Shown: positions 26,070 through 34,679, numbered from the stretch's first letter. The stretch: 42,922 bases of DNA from Variovorax sp. CF313 (GCF_000282635.1 NZ_AKIW01000078.1:1-42922); one strand, 5' to 3'. Numbers and translations are program-made. The notes: generated by a model not told the origin, from the letters alone.

Positions 26070-27683
26070 TCAGCTTTGGTCTTTGAGCAGGCGGCGCAGC
26101 ACCTTGCCCGCGCCGGTGGTCGGCAATGCATCGATGAAGCTCACGGCGCGCGGCGCCTTGTAGCTCGCCATGTTGTCTCGCGCCCAGGCAATCAGCGCAT
26201 CGGCCTCGAGCGCGGCGCCGGGCTTGCGCACGATGAAGGCCTTCACGACCTCGCCCTTCTCGGCATCGGGCTGCGCGATGACGGCCGCCTGCGCGACCGC
26301 CGGGTGCTTGATGAGGATGGTCTCTACCTCTTCGGGGAACACGCTGTAGCCCGAGACCTTGATCATTTCCTTGAAGCGGCCGATGAAGGTGAGGTAGCCA
26401 TCGGCGTCGAGCTTGCCCATGTCGCCCGTGTGCACCCAGCCGTTGCGCAGCGTGGCAGCGGTGGCCTCGGGCTTGTTCCAATAGCCCTTGAAGACGCCGG
26501 GGCTGGTCAGCACGATCTCGCCGACCTCGCCTGCGGGCATGTCGGCCTGCGTGTCCGCGTCGACGATGCGGATCGTCACGCCCGGCACCGGCACGCCCTG
26601 CGTGCCCCAGCGCGGCGCGTGGTGCGGCGTGTAGGTGTCGCAGGTGTGGGTCTCGCTCAGGCCGTAGGCGGCCTCGAACGAGGTGCAGTTCGGCGCATGC
26701 GAGCGCCACTGCTGCGCCAGCGGCTCGCTGAAGGCGATGCCGAAGCTGGTCACCGGGTTCATCTTCAGGCTGCCCAGGTCGAAGCTCGCGATGTCGGGCA
26801 CCTGCATGCAGGCCACGTTCATCGGCGCGATGCTGTACCACCAGCTCACCTTGTACGCGGCGATGGCCTGCAGCGCGGCGCGCGGATCGAAGCGGTGCAT
26901 CAGCACCGAGGCTGCGCCGCTGAGCACCGGCACGTTGACGCCCATCAGCATGCCCGCGATGTGATACAGCGGCGCGATGGACAGCAGCACGTCATCGGGC
27001 CCCACGCCATTGCAGTCGGCCGCGGCGCGCGTCTTGAAGAGCGCGTTGCCATAGCTCAGCATCGCGCCCTTCGGCAGGCCGGTGGTGCCCGAGGTGTAGG
27101 TCATGAGCGCAACGTCGTCCATGTCGATGGCGACGGCCTGCGGCTTCGCGCCAGCCTTCATCACGGCGAGGAAGTCTTCGCAGCCTTCGGGTACGGTGCG
27201 TTCGGACTTGCGCTCCGCGGCGAGTTCGAGCGGAAGGTCGAGCGCGGGATGGGCAGGCAGCAGATCGGCGTAGTGCACCACGAACACATGTTCGAGCGCG
27301 CTCTGCGGCTGCACCTTGCGCACTACCGGCAACAGCGACGCGGCCGCGACGATCACGCGCGCCTTCAGGTCGTTGACCTGGTAGGCCAGCTCGTGCTCCT
27401 TGTTGAGCGGCCCGCTCGGGCAGACGATGGCGCCGATTTTCTGGATGCCGAAGTGCGCCACAAGGTATTGCGGGCAGTTGTTGAGGAAGAGCACCACCGG
27501 CTCTCCCTTCTTCACGCCGAGCGCCTGCAGCCGCGCGGCGAAGGCGTCGCTCGCGCGATCGAGCTCGGACCAGCTCATCGCCTGGCCGTACCAGAGACAG
27601 GCAGTGCTGCCGCCGCGCTCGCGTGCGTGGGTGCGCAGGTACTCGTGCAGGGGCTGCTGCGGGCGGTCGGGCAATGTCTCCAT
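26070..27683 (-). CDS. AMP-dependent acyl-CoA synthetase/ligase
   Basis: 537-residue ANL-superfamily adenylating enzyme. P-loop YTSGTTGLPKG (196-206), then AAYGLSETHT, the GWVHTGDMGKLDADGYLTFIGR hinge region and the C-terminal catalytic Lys in TTGAGKVLRR are all present. It activates a carboxylic acid to its acyl-CoA using ATP. It is the first gene of an operon whose next gene is the single-chain acyl-CoA carboxylase, so the pair can activate and then carboxylate the same acid (inferred). A TetR-type regulator is divergent from it. Confidence 0.93.
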   Translation of the reverse strand: METLPDRPQQPLHEYLRTHARERGGSTACLWYGQAMSWSELDRASDAFAARLQALGVKKGEPVVLFLNNCPQYLVAHFGIQKIGAIVCPSGPLNKEHELAYQVNDLKARVIVAAASLLPVVRKVQPQSALEHVFVVHYADLLPAHPALDLPLELAAERKSERTVPEGCEDFLAVMKAGAKPQAVAIDMDDVALMTYTSGTTGLPKGAMLSYGNALFKTRAAADCNGVGPDDVLLSIAPLYHIAGMLMGVNVPVLSGAASVLMHRFDPRAALQAIAAYKVSWWYSIAPMNVACMQVPDIASFDLGSLKMNPVTSFGIAFSEPLAQQWRSHAPNCTSFEAAYGLSETHTCDTYTPHHAPRWGTQGVPVPGVTIRIVDADTQADMPAGEVGEIVLTSPGVFKGYWNKPEATAATLRNGWVHTGDMGKLDADGYLTFIGRFKEMIKVSGYSVFPEEVETILIKHPAVAQAAVIAQPDAEKGEVVKAFIVRKPGAALEADALIAWARDNMASYKAPRAVSFIDALPTTGAGKVLRRLLKDQS

Positions 27684-27763
27684 GGCGTCACTTCCTCAGG
27701 GTTATCGATAGCCGCACGCACCGGGCTGGCGCTTGCCAATGGTGCATGGTGCACGAACAATCC

Positions 27764-27775
27764 TACCCATGGGTA
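27764..27775. promoter_or_regulatory. 12-bp palindrome at the TetR gene start
   Basis: TACCCATGGGTA is a perfect palindrome that contains the proposed ATG of the TetR gene and sits in the 85-bp divergent region upstream of the ligase-carboxylase operon. Another dyad-like stretch, GTGCATGGTGCAC, is at 27743-27755. Either could be the regulator's own operator. Confidence 0.45.
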
Positions 27776-28458
27776 TAACTTCCGCGACACGGCACAAACC
27801 CTCTGGAAGCCAGAGCGGCACCGCTGCACAGCCGCACCTGCCGCAAGGCACGGGCCGACAGCGCGCAGCCACGCAGGGCACCGACCTGCAGCGCGAGCGC
27901 ATCCTGCAGGCGGCTGCGCAGCTGTTTGCGGCGCAGGGCTATGCCAACACCACCATGGCGCAGATCGTGCGCGCGCTGGGCGTGACCAAGCCCTTCGTGT
28001 ACTACTACTTCCGCGACAAGCAGGAGATTTTCGAAACACTGTCGTGGCGCCCGGCTGTCGATTGCTTCACCGCGCTCGACTTCGCAGCCACAGACCCGCG
28101 CCGCGCCAGCGAGAAAGTGATCGACGGCATCGAGCGGCTGATTCGCGCGACCATTGCGCATCACCCCGTCGCCTTCTTTCCTTATCGCGAGCCGCAGGTG
28201 TACCGGCCCGAGTACATCGCGGCGCAGAAGAAGCTCGCCCACCACTTCTACGACCTGCTGTGCCCGCTGCTCGAAGAAGCGCGGCGCGACGGCGACCTCG
28301 ACTTCGCCGAGACCAAGCTCACCGCGCTCGCGGCCTGCAGCCTGCCGGGTTTTCTCTACAGCTGGTACCGCCCGAACGGGCGCCTCTCGCCCGACGAGGT
28401 GGTGGCCGAACTCACGAAGCTGGCCGGCCGCGTGATCGGGCTGCAAGCGAAGAACTGA
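27769..28458 (+). CDS. TetR-family transcriptional regulator
   Basis: 229 residues: a ~45-residue basic/polar N-terminal extension, then the TetR DNA-binding domain (RERILQAAAQLFAAQGYANT, TMAQIVRALGVTKPFVYYYF, RDKQEIF) and a ligand-binding C-terminal domain. It is divergent from the ligase-carboxylase operon and 26 nt upstream of a solute-binding-protein gene, so it could control both directions, probably responding to an acyl-CoA or its acid (inferred). The ATG at 27769 lies inside a palindrome; no better start is visible. Confidence 0.88.
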   Translation: MGITSATRHKPSGSQSGTAAQPHLPQGTGRQRAATQGTDLQRERILQAAAQLFAAQGYANTTMAQIVRALGVTKPFVYYYFRDKQEIFETLSWRPAVDCFTALDFAATDPRRASEKVIDGIERLIRATIAHHPVAFFPYREPQVYRPEYIAAQKKLAHHFYDLLCPLLEEARRDGDLDFAETKLTALAACSLPGFLYSWYRPNGRLSPDEVVAELTKLAGRVIGLQAKN

Positions 28459-28484
28459 CTGACAACCATCCCCGGAGACAAACC

Positions 28485-29744
28485 ATGAAGTTCAACCGTG
28501 CGCCATTGGCGCGGATCGCCCTTGCCTGCCTGCTGGCCACCGCCGGCGCCGGCGCCGCTCACGCGCAGCAGACCTACAAGGTCGCCTACATCGATCCGCT
28601 CTCGGGTCCTTTTGCCAACGTCGGCGAGCTGATGCTGATGCACACGCAGTACGCCATCGAGGACATCAACGCCAGGGGCGGCGTGCTCGGCGGCACGAAG
28701 CTGCAGCTGCTGCAGTTCGACAGCAAGCTCTCGGCGCAGGAAAGCCAGAGCGCGCTGCAGGCGGCCATCGACCAGGGCGCGAAGGCGATCGTCACGGGCG
28801 GCTCGGGCTCGTCGGTGGTCACGGCGCTGGTGCAGTCGGTGGCGCGCTGGAACCAGCGCAACCCGGGCAAGGAGCTGATCGTGCTGAACCACTCCTCCAT
28901 CGACCCCGAGATGACGGGCAAGGGCTGCAGCTTCTGGCACTTCCAGACCGAGGCCAACACGGCGATGAAGATGAAGGCGCTGGCCAACTACATCAAGAAG
29001 ACGCCCGACGTGAAGAAGGTCTACCTGCTCAACCAGGACTACGCGCACGGCAAGCAGTGGGCCAGCTACGGCAGGCAGCTGGTGGGCCTTGCGCGGCCCA
29101 ACATCCAGTTCGTGGGCGAAACGCTTCACCCCATCGGCCGCGTGAAGGACTTCGCGCCCTACATCGCCAACGTGAAGCAGAGCGGCGCCGACTCGGTCAT
29201 CACCGGCAACTGGGGCCAGGACATGACGCTGCTGCTGAAGGCCGCGGGCGACGCGGGCTACAACCTGCGCTACTTCAACCACAGCGCAGGCTCGGTGCCG
29301 GGCACGGTGACGGCCGTGTCGCAGGCGAAGCTGGGCCAGTTGACCTGGGTGGCCGAATGGCATCCGGGCGAGGCCGACACGCCCAAGGTGGACGCGCTGG
29401 CCAAGGCCTACAAGGCCAAGACCGGCAAGGACTTCCTCGCGCCGCGCATCGACATGACGCCGCGCCTGCTGGCTGCCGCCATCGACAAGGCCGGTTCGAC
29501 CGACACCGTCAAGGTGGCTCGCGCGCTCGAAGACCTGAGCTTCGACTCTGTGGTGGGCCCAGTGCGCATGCGTGCCGAAGACCACCAGTTGTTGTTGCCG
29601 CAGGTGGTCAACACCATCGTGCCGGTGGACGGCAAGACGGTGAAGACGGGCTGGGAGGGCACGAACTACGGCTTTCGCACCGACGCGGTGTATACCGGGA
29701 ACGAGCTGGCGCAAGGTACGGAGTGCAAGATGGTTCGGCCATGA
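28485..29744 (+). CDS. Branched-chain-amino-acid-type ABC substrate-binding protein
   Basis: 419-residue periplasmic binding protein of the LivK/HAAT class: signal peptide ending AHAQ, then YKVAYIDPLSGPFANVGELM, INARGGVLGG, IVTGGSGSSVVTALV, LLNQDYAHGKQWA and a C-terminal lobe with NYGFRTDAVY. Such proteins in Burkholderiales often bind aromatic or aliphatic acids. No permease or ATPase genes accompany it. It follows the TetR gene by 26 nt and precedes the P450 by 154 nt, so its ligand may be a substrate of the ligase or P450 (inferred). Confidence 0.93.
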   Translation: MKFNRAPLARIALACLLATAGAGAAHAQQTYKVAYIDPLSGPFANVGELMLMHTQYAIEDINARGGVLGGTKLQLLQFDSKLSAQESQSALQAAIDQGAKAIVTGGSGSSVVTALVQSVARWNQRNPGKELIVLNHSSIDPEMTGKGCSFWHFQTEANTAMKMKALANYIKKTPDVKKVYLLNQDYAHGKQWASYGRQLVGLARPNIQFVGETLHPIGRVKDFAPYIANVKQSGADSVITGNWGQDMTLLLKAAGDAGYNLRYFNHSAGSVPGTVTAVSQAKLGQLTWVAEWHPGEADTPKVDALAKAYKAKTGKDFLAPRIDMTPRLLAAAIDKAGSTDTVKVARALEDLSFDSVVGPVRMRAEDHQLLLPQVVNTIVPVDGKTVKTGWEGTNYGFRTDAVYTGNELAQGTECKMVRP

Positions 29745-29845
29745 CTTGCCTCGGGGCGCACGCGAAGGCCACCGGGTGCTCCCCTCCGCGAATGTCCTAA
29801 GGGAAACCCCGTCCTGCCCACCTCCCGTGCCGTCGGGATACTCCG

Positions 29846-29870
29846 GCTTCCATACCCCGGTATCCGAAGC
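29846..29870. promoter_or_regulatory. Nested dyad upstream of the CYP102-type P450 gene
   Basis: ATACC-CC-GGTAT (29852-29863) is nested inside GCTTC (29846-29850) / GAAGC (29866-29870), about 29 bp before the P450 ATG. The position fits an operator that would block transcription. Bacillus CYP102A1 is controlled by the TetR-type BM3R1 acting on a palindrome, which makes a similar arrangement plausible here. Confidence 0.5.
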
Positions 29871-29898
29871 GGGTCCACTCCAAAGGCACAACAAGACC

Positions 29899-32800
29899 AT
29901 GGCAGGCAAAAACTCGCTCCACCCGATCCCGCATCCGGCGAAGAAGCCCTTCGTCGGGAACCTGCTGTCGATCGGCTCCGACTCTCCCGTGCTCGACATG
30001 TGGAAGATCGCGCAGGACCTCGGCGGCATCTACTGGCTGGACATGCCGGGCATGCCGGTGATCGTGGTCTCGTCGCCCGAGCTGGTGGACGAACTCTGCG
30101 AGGAAGCGCGCTTCGACAAGAGCACGCGCGGCGCGCTGCGCCGGCTGCGTGCCGCCTCGCACGGACTGTTCACTTCGGACACGCACGAGGAGACCTGGTC
30201 GAAGCCGCACAACATCCTGTTGGCCAACTTCAGCCAGCGCGCGATGCAGGCCTACCACCCGATGATGCTGGACATCGCGGGGCAGCTGGTCACCAAGTGG
30301 GAGCGGCTGAACTTCGATGAAGAGGTGGACGTGGTGCGCGACATGACCGCGCTCACGCTCGACACCATCGGCCTGTGCGGCTTCGGCTATCGCTTCAACT
30401 CGTTCTACCGCGAGGGCTTCCATCCCTTCGTCGACGCCATGGTGCGCACGCTGGAGACGGTGCAGAACCGCCGCGGCCTGCCGCTGGAAGAGCTGATGCT
30501 GAAGAAGGAGCTCGCGCAACAGCGCAAGGACATCCGCTTCATGCACAAGATGGTGGAAGACATCATCGAGGAGCGGCGCGCGAGCGGGGCCGACATCGCC
30601 ACCAAGCCCGACCTGCTGAGCTACATGATCGCTGGCGTGGACAAGAAGAGCGGCGAGCAGCTCACCGACAAGATGATCCGCGACGAGTGCATCGAATTCC
30701 TCATCGCGGGGCACGAGACCACCAGCGGCCTGCTCTCGTTCGCCATCTACTTCCTGCTGAACAACCCCGAGGCGATGGCCAAGGCGCAAGCCGAGGTGGA
30801 CAACGTGTTCGGCCCGGACACCTCGCAGAAGCCGACCTACGCGCAGGTCAACCGGCTGCAGTACGTGATGCAGGTGCTGAAGGAATCTCTGCGCCTGTAT
30901 CCGACCGCGCCCGCGATCTCGATGCGCGCCAAGGAAGACACGAAGATCGGCGGGCTGTACACGATCAAGAAGAACAACATGGTCATCATGCATGCGCTGG
31001 CGCTGCACCGTGACAAGGGCATCTGGGGCGAGGATGCCGACCAGTTCAACCCCGACCACTTCAGCCGCGAAGCCGAGCGCGAGCGGCCGGCGAACGCGTT
31101 CAAGCCCTTCGGCAACGGGCAGCGCGCCTGCATCGGGCGGCAGTTCGCGCTGCAGGAGGCGGTGCTCACGCTGGGCATGATCCTTCAGCGCTTCAACCTC
31201 GTGGACCACACGGGCTACAAGCTGAAGATCAAGGAAGCGCTGACGATCAAGCCCGAGAATTTCAAGATCAAGGCACTGCTGCGCGACCCGGCCACGCGCC
31301 CGCGCGGCAACATGAGCGACGCGGCCGCCGCGCCCGTGCAGCCCACGCAGCCAGCACAGCGCAAGCAGCAGGCGGCGCGCCACGGCACCTCGCTGCTGGT
31401 GCTGCAGGGCTCCAACCTCGGCACGGCCGAAGACCTCGCGCGGCAGCTGGCCGAGGCCGGCGAGACGCGCGGCTTCTCCACCCAGCTGGCCTCGCTCGAC
31501 GACTATGCCGAGCGGCTGCCGGCCAACGGCGCGGTCGCCATCGTCTGCGCCTCGTACAACGGCGTGGCGCCCGACAACGCGGCCGAGTTCCACCGCTGGC
31601 TCGACAAGGCCGACGATTCGCTCAACGGCGTGCGCTTCAGCGTGTTCGGCTGCGGCAACACCGACTGGGCCGCCACCTACCAGGCGGTGCCGCGCCGCAT
31701 CGACGAACGGCTCGAGGCGCTCGGCGCCACGCGCGTGCATCCGCGCGGCGAAGGCGATGCGCGCGAGGACATGGACGGCGCCTTCCAGGACTGGAGCGAT
31801 GCGCTGTGGCCCGAGCTGGTGAAGGCCTTCGACATCAAGACCGGCGCCGACTCACCCGCGCAGAGCGAGCCGCTCTACACGCTCGAGGAGCTGCCGCCGC
31901 CGCAGAAGAACGCGATCGTCGACGCGCTGGGCGCGGTGGCGCTGCGGGTGATCGAGAACCGAGAGCTGCAGAACGGCGGCAACGGCGAAGCAGGCCGCTC
32001 CACGCGCCACGTCGAGCTGATGCTGCCCGAGGGTCTGGTCTACCGCGCCGGCGACCACCTGAGCGTGGTGCCGCGCAACAGTCCGGCCCAGGTCGAGCGT
32101 GCGATGGCGCGCTTCGGTTTCGACCGCACATCCCATGTACGACTGCATGCAGCAGCGGGCCGCAAGGCGGCGCTGCCGGTGGAGCAGGTGATCGCGGTCG
32201 ACCGCCTGCTGGGCGACTACGTCGAGCTGCAGGACGTGGCCACGCGCAAGCAGATCGCCACGCTCGCGGCGTACACCGAGTGCCCGTTCACCAAACCCAG
32301 GCTCGCGGCGCTGTCAGGCAGCGACGAGGCTTCGCAGGCGATGTACAAGACCGAGGTGCTGCACAAGCGCAAGTCGCTGCTCGACCTGCTGGAAGAGCAC
32401 CGTGCCTGCCAGGTGCCGTTCGCGGTGTTCCTCGAAATGCTGTCGCCGCTGTCGCCGCGCTACTACTCGATCTCTTCTTCCCCGACGATGACGCCGGGCA
32501 AATGCAGCGTGACGGTAGGCGTGGTGAGCGGCCCCGCCAGGTCGGGCAGCGGCACCTTCGAGGGCGTGTGCTCCAACTTCCTGGCGCGCGCCGAAGCCGG
32601 CGACACGGTGCACGGCGTGGTGCGAGAGACCACGGCCGAGGGCTTCCGGCTGCCCGACGATGCGGCCCGGCCGCTCATCATGGTCGGACCAGGCACCGGC
32701 CTCGCGCCGTTCCGCGGCTTCCTGCAGGAGCGCGCGGCGCAGATCGAAGGAGGTAACCCGCTCGGCGAGGCGCTGCTTTTCTTCGGCTGCCGCCATCCCG

Positions 32801-33117
32801 AGCAGGACTTCATCTATGCCGACGAACTGCAGGCCTGGGCGCACCGCGGCGTGATGAAGCTGCACACCGCGTTCTCGCGCGCGGGCGAGCGCAAGGTCTA
32901 CGTGCAGGACCTGATCCGCGAGCAGGCCGCCGATGTGTGGAAGCTGCTGGAAGCGGGCGCGGTGGTTTACGTATGCGGCGACGGCTCGCGCATGGAGCCC
33001 GACGTGCGGCGCACGCTGAGCGACCTCGCGCGCGAGCACGGACACGACAGCAAGGCGTGGATGGACAAAATGATCGCCGACCAGCGCTACGTGCTGGACG
33101 TGTGGGCCGGAAGCTGA
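29899..33117 (+). CDS. CYP102-type self-sufficient P450-reductase fusion
   Basis: 1072-residue P450 BM3-like protein. P450 domain: I-helix AGHETTSG (270-277), K-helix ESLR and heme loop FGNGQRACIGR with Cys411. A linker leads to an FMN flavodoxin-like domain from ~496 (GSNLGTAEDLA), then the FAD/NADPH reductase with PRYYSISSSP, GPGTGLAPFRGF, YVCGDGSRM and a terminal Trp in DVWAGS. It transfers electrons from NADPH to heme and oxidises fatty-acid-like substrates. Residues matching BM3 Arg47 and Tyr51, which hold the substrate carboxylate, are Met52 and Val56, so substrate preference may differ. An AAAGG sequence lies upstream of the ATG. It ends 15 bases from a convergent hydrolase gene. Confidence 0.96.
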   Translation: MAGKNSLHPIPHPAKKPFVGNLLSIGSDSPVLDMWKIAQDLGGIYWLDMPGMPVIVVSSPELVDELCEEARFDKSTRGALRRLRAASHGLFTSDTHEETWSKPHNILLANFSQRAMQAYHPMMLDIAGQLVTKWERLNFDEEVDVVRDMTALTLDTIGLCGFGYRFNSFYREGFHPFVDAMVRTLETVQNRRGLPLEELMLKKELAQQRKDIRFMHKMVEDIIEERRASGADIATKPDLLSYMIAGVDKKSGEQLTDKMIRDECIEFLIAGHETTSGLLSFAIYFLLNNPEAMAKAQAEVDNVFGPDTSQKPTYAQVNRLQYVMQVLKESLRLYPTAPAISMRAKEDTKIGGLYTIKKNNMVIMHALALHRDKGIWGEDADQFNPDHFSREAERERPANAFKPFGNGQRACIGRQFALQEAVLTLGMILQRFNLVDHTGYKLKIKEALTIKPENFKIKALLRDPATRPRGNMSDAAAAPVQPTQPAQRKQQAARHGTSLLVLQGSNLGTAEDLARQLAEAGETRGFSTQLASLDDYAERLPANGAVAIVCASYNGVAPDNAAEFHRWLDKADDSLNGVRFSVFGCGNTDWAATYQAVPRRIDERLEALGATRVHPRGEGDAREDMDGAFQDWSDALWPELVKAFDIKTGADSPAQSEPLYTLEELPPPQKNAIVDALGAVALRVIENRELQNGGNGEAGRSTRHVELMLPEGLVYRAGDHLSVVPRNSPAQVERAMARFGFDRTSHVRLHAAAGRKAALPVEQVIAVDRLLGDYVELQDVATRKQIATLAAYTECPFTKPRLAALSGSDEASQAMYKTEVLHKRKSLLDLLEEHRACQVPFAVFLEMLSPLSPRYYSISSSPTMTPGKCSVTVGVVSGPARSGSGTFEGVCSNFLARAEAGDTVHGVVRETTAEGFRLPDDAARPLIMVGPGTGLAPFRGFLQERAAQIEGGNPLGEALLFFGCRHPEQDFIYADELQAWAHRGVMKLHTAFSRAGERKVYVQDLIREQAADVWKLLEAGAVVYVCGDGSRMEPDVRRTLSDLAREHGHDSKAWMDKMIADQRYVLDVWAGS

Positions 33118-33132
33118 GAAGCCCGCTGGGGC

Positions 33133-33912
33133 TCAGATATCGCGATCGGGATCCGGATAGACCAGCGGCCCCAGCAACCCACGATTGAAGGGCTTCCACT
33201 CGCCCTCGGGCTGCGCCAGCCGGTCGGCCACCGCATAGAGCACCGCAGGGTGCGCGCCCAGTCCCAGGTGGCTGGCGACGACTTCAATGTTCTCGGACTG
33301 CGGCCCGGTCTTCTCGATGCTGCAGCGCCAGGCAACGACACCGTCGGTGCGGCTGAAGATCGAGGTGGTCGGCACCGGCGGCGTGGGCTGCACGAACTTC
33401 ATGCGGCGCGGGTCGTGCGAACTCTGGCCGCTCACGCCTTCGTACACGCGCCATGCGTTGGTGGCGCGCGGGCTGCCAGAGAAGGGGCTGCCCAACGTGA
33501 TGACGTTGCGGATCATGGGCGCATAGGAAGACGCCAGCAGCCGCGCATACACGCCGCCCAGACTCCAGCCGATCACGCTGACCTTCTGGCCGCTCTTGTC
33601 GTGCAGGGTCTTCAGCAGCTCGACCATGGCGTCTTCCACGCCTTCGCGCGGACCGAAATTGCGGCCCTGGCCCCAGCCGTGCGCGTCATAGCCGCGGCTG
33701 CACAGGTAGCGGCGCAGCAGCAGCGTGGAGCCGTCACCCGCCACCAGGCCCGGCAGCACGAGCACCGGGTGTCCATCGCCGCGCGGCGTGAGCTGCAGCA
33801 GCGGCCACATGGCGATGCCGGCGCCGGTTTCCCAGAGCGCGCGGGCTTCGGCCAGCAGCAGCAGGCGCGACGGTGGCGCGACAGGTTCCTTGGCGTAGGT
33901 GGCAGTGGTCAT
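33133..33912 (-). CDS. Alpha/beta hydrolase (lipase/esterase-like)
   Basis: 259-residue alpha/beta hydrolase without a clear signal peptide. The nucleophile elbow is GWSLGG with Ser117; the oxyanion region VLVLPGLVAGDGST precedes it, and Asp (SRTDGVVAW) and His (ASHLGLGAHP) complete the likely triad. ATG 33912 (MTTATYAKEPVAPPS) was chosen because an AAGGAG lies upstream of it; a longer frame starts at 33960. Given the neighbours, lipid, wax ester or PHA-related ester hydrolysis is a reasonable guess only. Confidence 0.85.
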   Translation of the reverse strand: MTTATYAKEPVAPPSRLLLLAEARALWETGAGIAMWPLLQLTPRGDGHPVLVLPGLVAGDGSTLLLRRYLCSRGYDAHGWGQGRNFGPREGVEDAMVELLKTLHDKSGQKVSVIGWSLGGVYARLLASSYAPMIRNVITLGSPFSGSPRATNAWRVYEGVSGQSSHDPRRMKFVQPTPPVPTTSIFSRTDGVVAWRCSIEKTGPQSENIEVVASHLGLGAHPAVLYAVADRLAQPEGEWKPFNRGLLGPLVYPDPDRDI

Positions 33913-33964
33913 GATGAAGGATGGCTCCTTTGTGGTTTTTATCTGCTTCAAGACGAACATGAGG

Positions 33965-33988
33965 CCGACGGAATCAATGCCCCGTCGG
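33965..33988. promoter_or_regulatory. Inverted repeat upstream of the alpha/beta hydrolase gene
   Basis: CCGACGG (33965-33971) and CCGTCGG (33982-33988) are perfect inverted repeats with a 10-base spacer, between the TetR stop and the hydrolase start. No T-tract follows on the transcribed strand, so an operator is more likely than a terminator. Confidence 0.35.
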
Positions 33989-34001
33989 ACGACAGCGACA
34001 T

Positions 34002-34679
34002 TTAACCGAGGTATTTGCGCCTCAGGTAATCAAGGTAAGCCCTCGATTCGCTGGAAACATACGGAGAAACCAGCGTGAGCGTGTAGAAAGCCGCCAAACC
34101 GGGGTCGGCCTGCGCCAGCGCGTCGCGCCCCGGCACGAGCCGCTCGAACGACAGCCAGCAGGTGGTGGTGAAGACCATCTGCAGCGCCAGGATGCGGGCC
34201 TGCTCGGCACTGGTCTCGATCACGCCGGAGGCCACCAGGCCTTCGCACAGCGTTTGCGCAGCCAGCAGGTTCTGCGCGGTGAGGGCCTGCGCGCGCTGGC
34301 CCAGCGCCGGGTATTCGCTGGCCAGGAAGGCCATGTCGCGGTAGATGAAGCGGTATTCGTCGATGGCCTCGAAGCGCAGGTGCAGCGCAAGCCAGAGGTC
34401 GTCGATGGCGGCGATCGATGCCGACGAACCGTTCAGGGCCTCGAGCCGCTGCTCGAAGCGCCGGAACAGCCATTCGACGATCAACTGCTTGGCCTTGAAG
34501 TGGTAGTGCAGGTTGCCCGGGCTGATGCCGAGCTCGGCCGCGATCTTGTGGGTCGACACGGCCGCGAGGCCTTGCGCGTTGAACAGCGCGAGGCTGGCCT
34601 GCAGGATGCGGTCGCGTGTGGTGTTGGAACTGGCCACAACCGGCTTGTCGGGTTGTCGCTCAGCGTTTGGCGCGGCCAC
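34002..34679 (-). CDS. TetR-family transcriptional regulator
   Basis: 225 residues with an N-terminal TetR helix-turn-helix (RDRILQASLALFNAQGLAAV, STHKIAAELGISPGNLHYHF, KAKQLIVEWLFRRF) and an alpha-helical ligand domain of a type seen in envelope- or lipid-related TetR proteins. The GTG at 34679 overlaps the end of the phasin-like gene by 20 bases; a second GTG at 34637 would start just past that stop and keep the whole DNA-binding domain. It sits between phasin-like genes and the hydrolase gene, all on one strand. Confidence 0.85.
   Translation of the reverse strand: MAAPNAERQPDKPVVASSNTTRDRILQASLALFNAQGLAAVSTHKIAAELGISPGNLHYHFKAKQLIVEWLFRRFEQRLEALNGSSASIAAIDDLWLALHLRFEAIDEYRFIYRDMAFLASEYPALGQRAQALTAQNLLAAQTLCEGLVASGVIETSAEQARILALQMVFTTTCWLSFERLVPGRDALAQADPGLAAFYTLTLVSPYVSSESRAYLDYLRRKYLG

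Noticed and set aside
22586..26086. 1166-codon plus-strand open frame opposite the acyl-CoA carboxylase
   Set aside because: Shadow of a high-GC gene; the translation has no recognisable domain while the minus strand has all biotin-enzyme motifs.
27684..33117. Secondary-metabolite biosynthetic cluster around the P450
   Set aside because: No polyketide, peptide or terpene synthase is present; the neighbours fit fatty acid metabolism better.
33113..33136. Hairpin between the P450 and hydrolase stops as a terminator
   Set aside because: The stem needs a 3-base bulge, overlaps the stop codon and lacks a T-tract on either strand.
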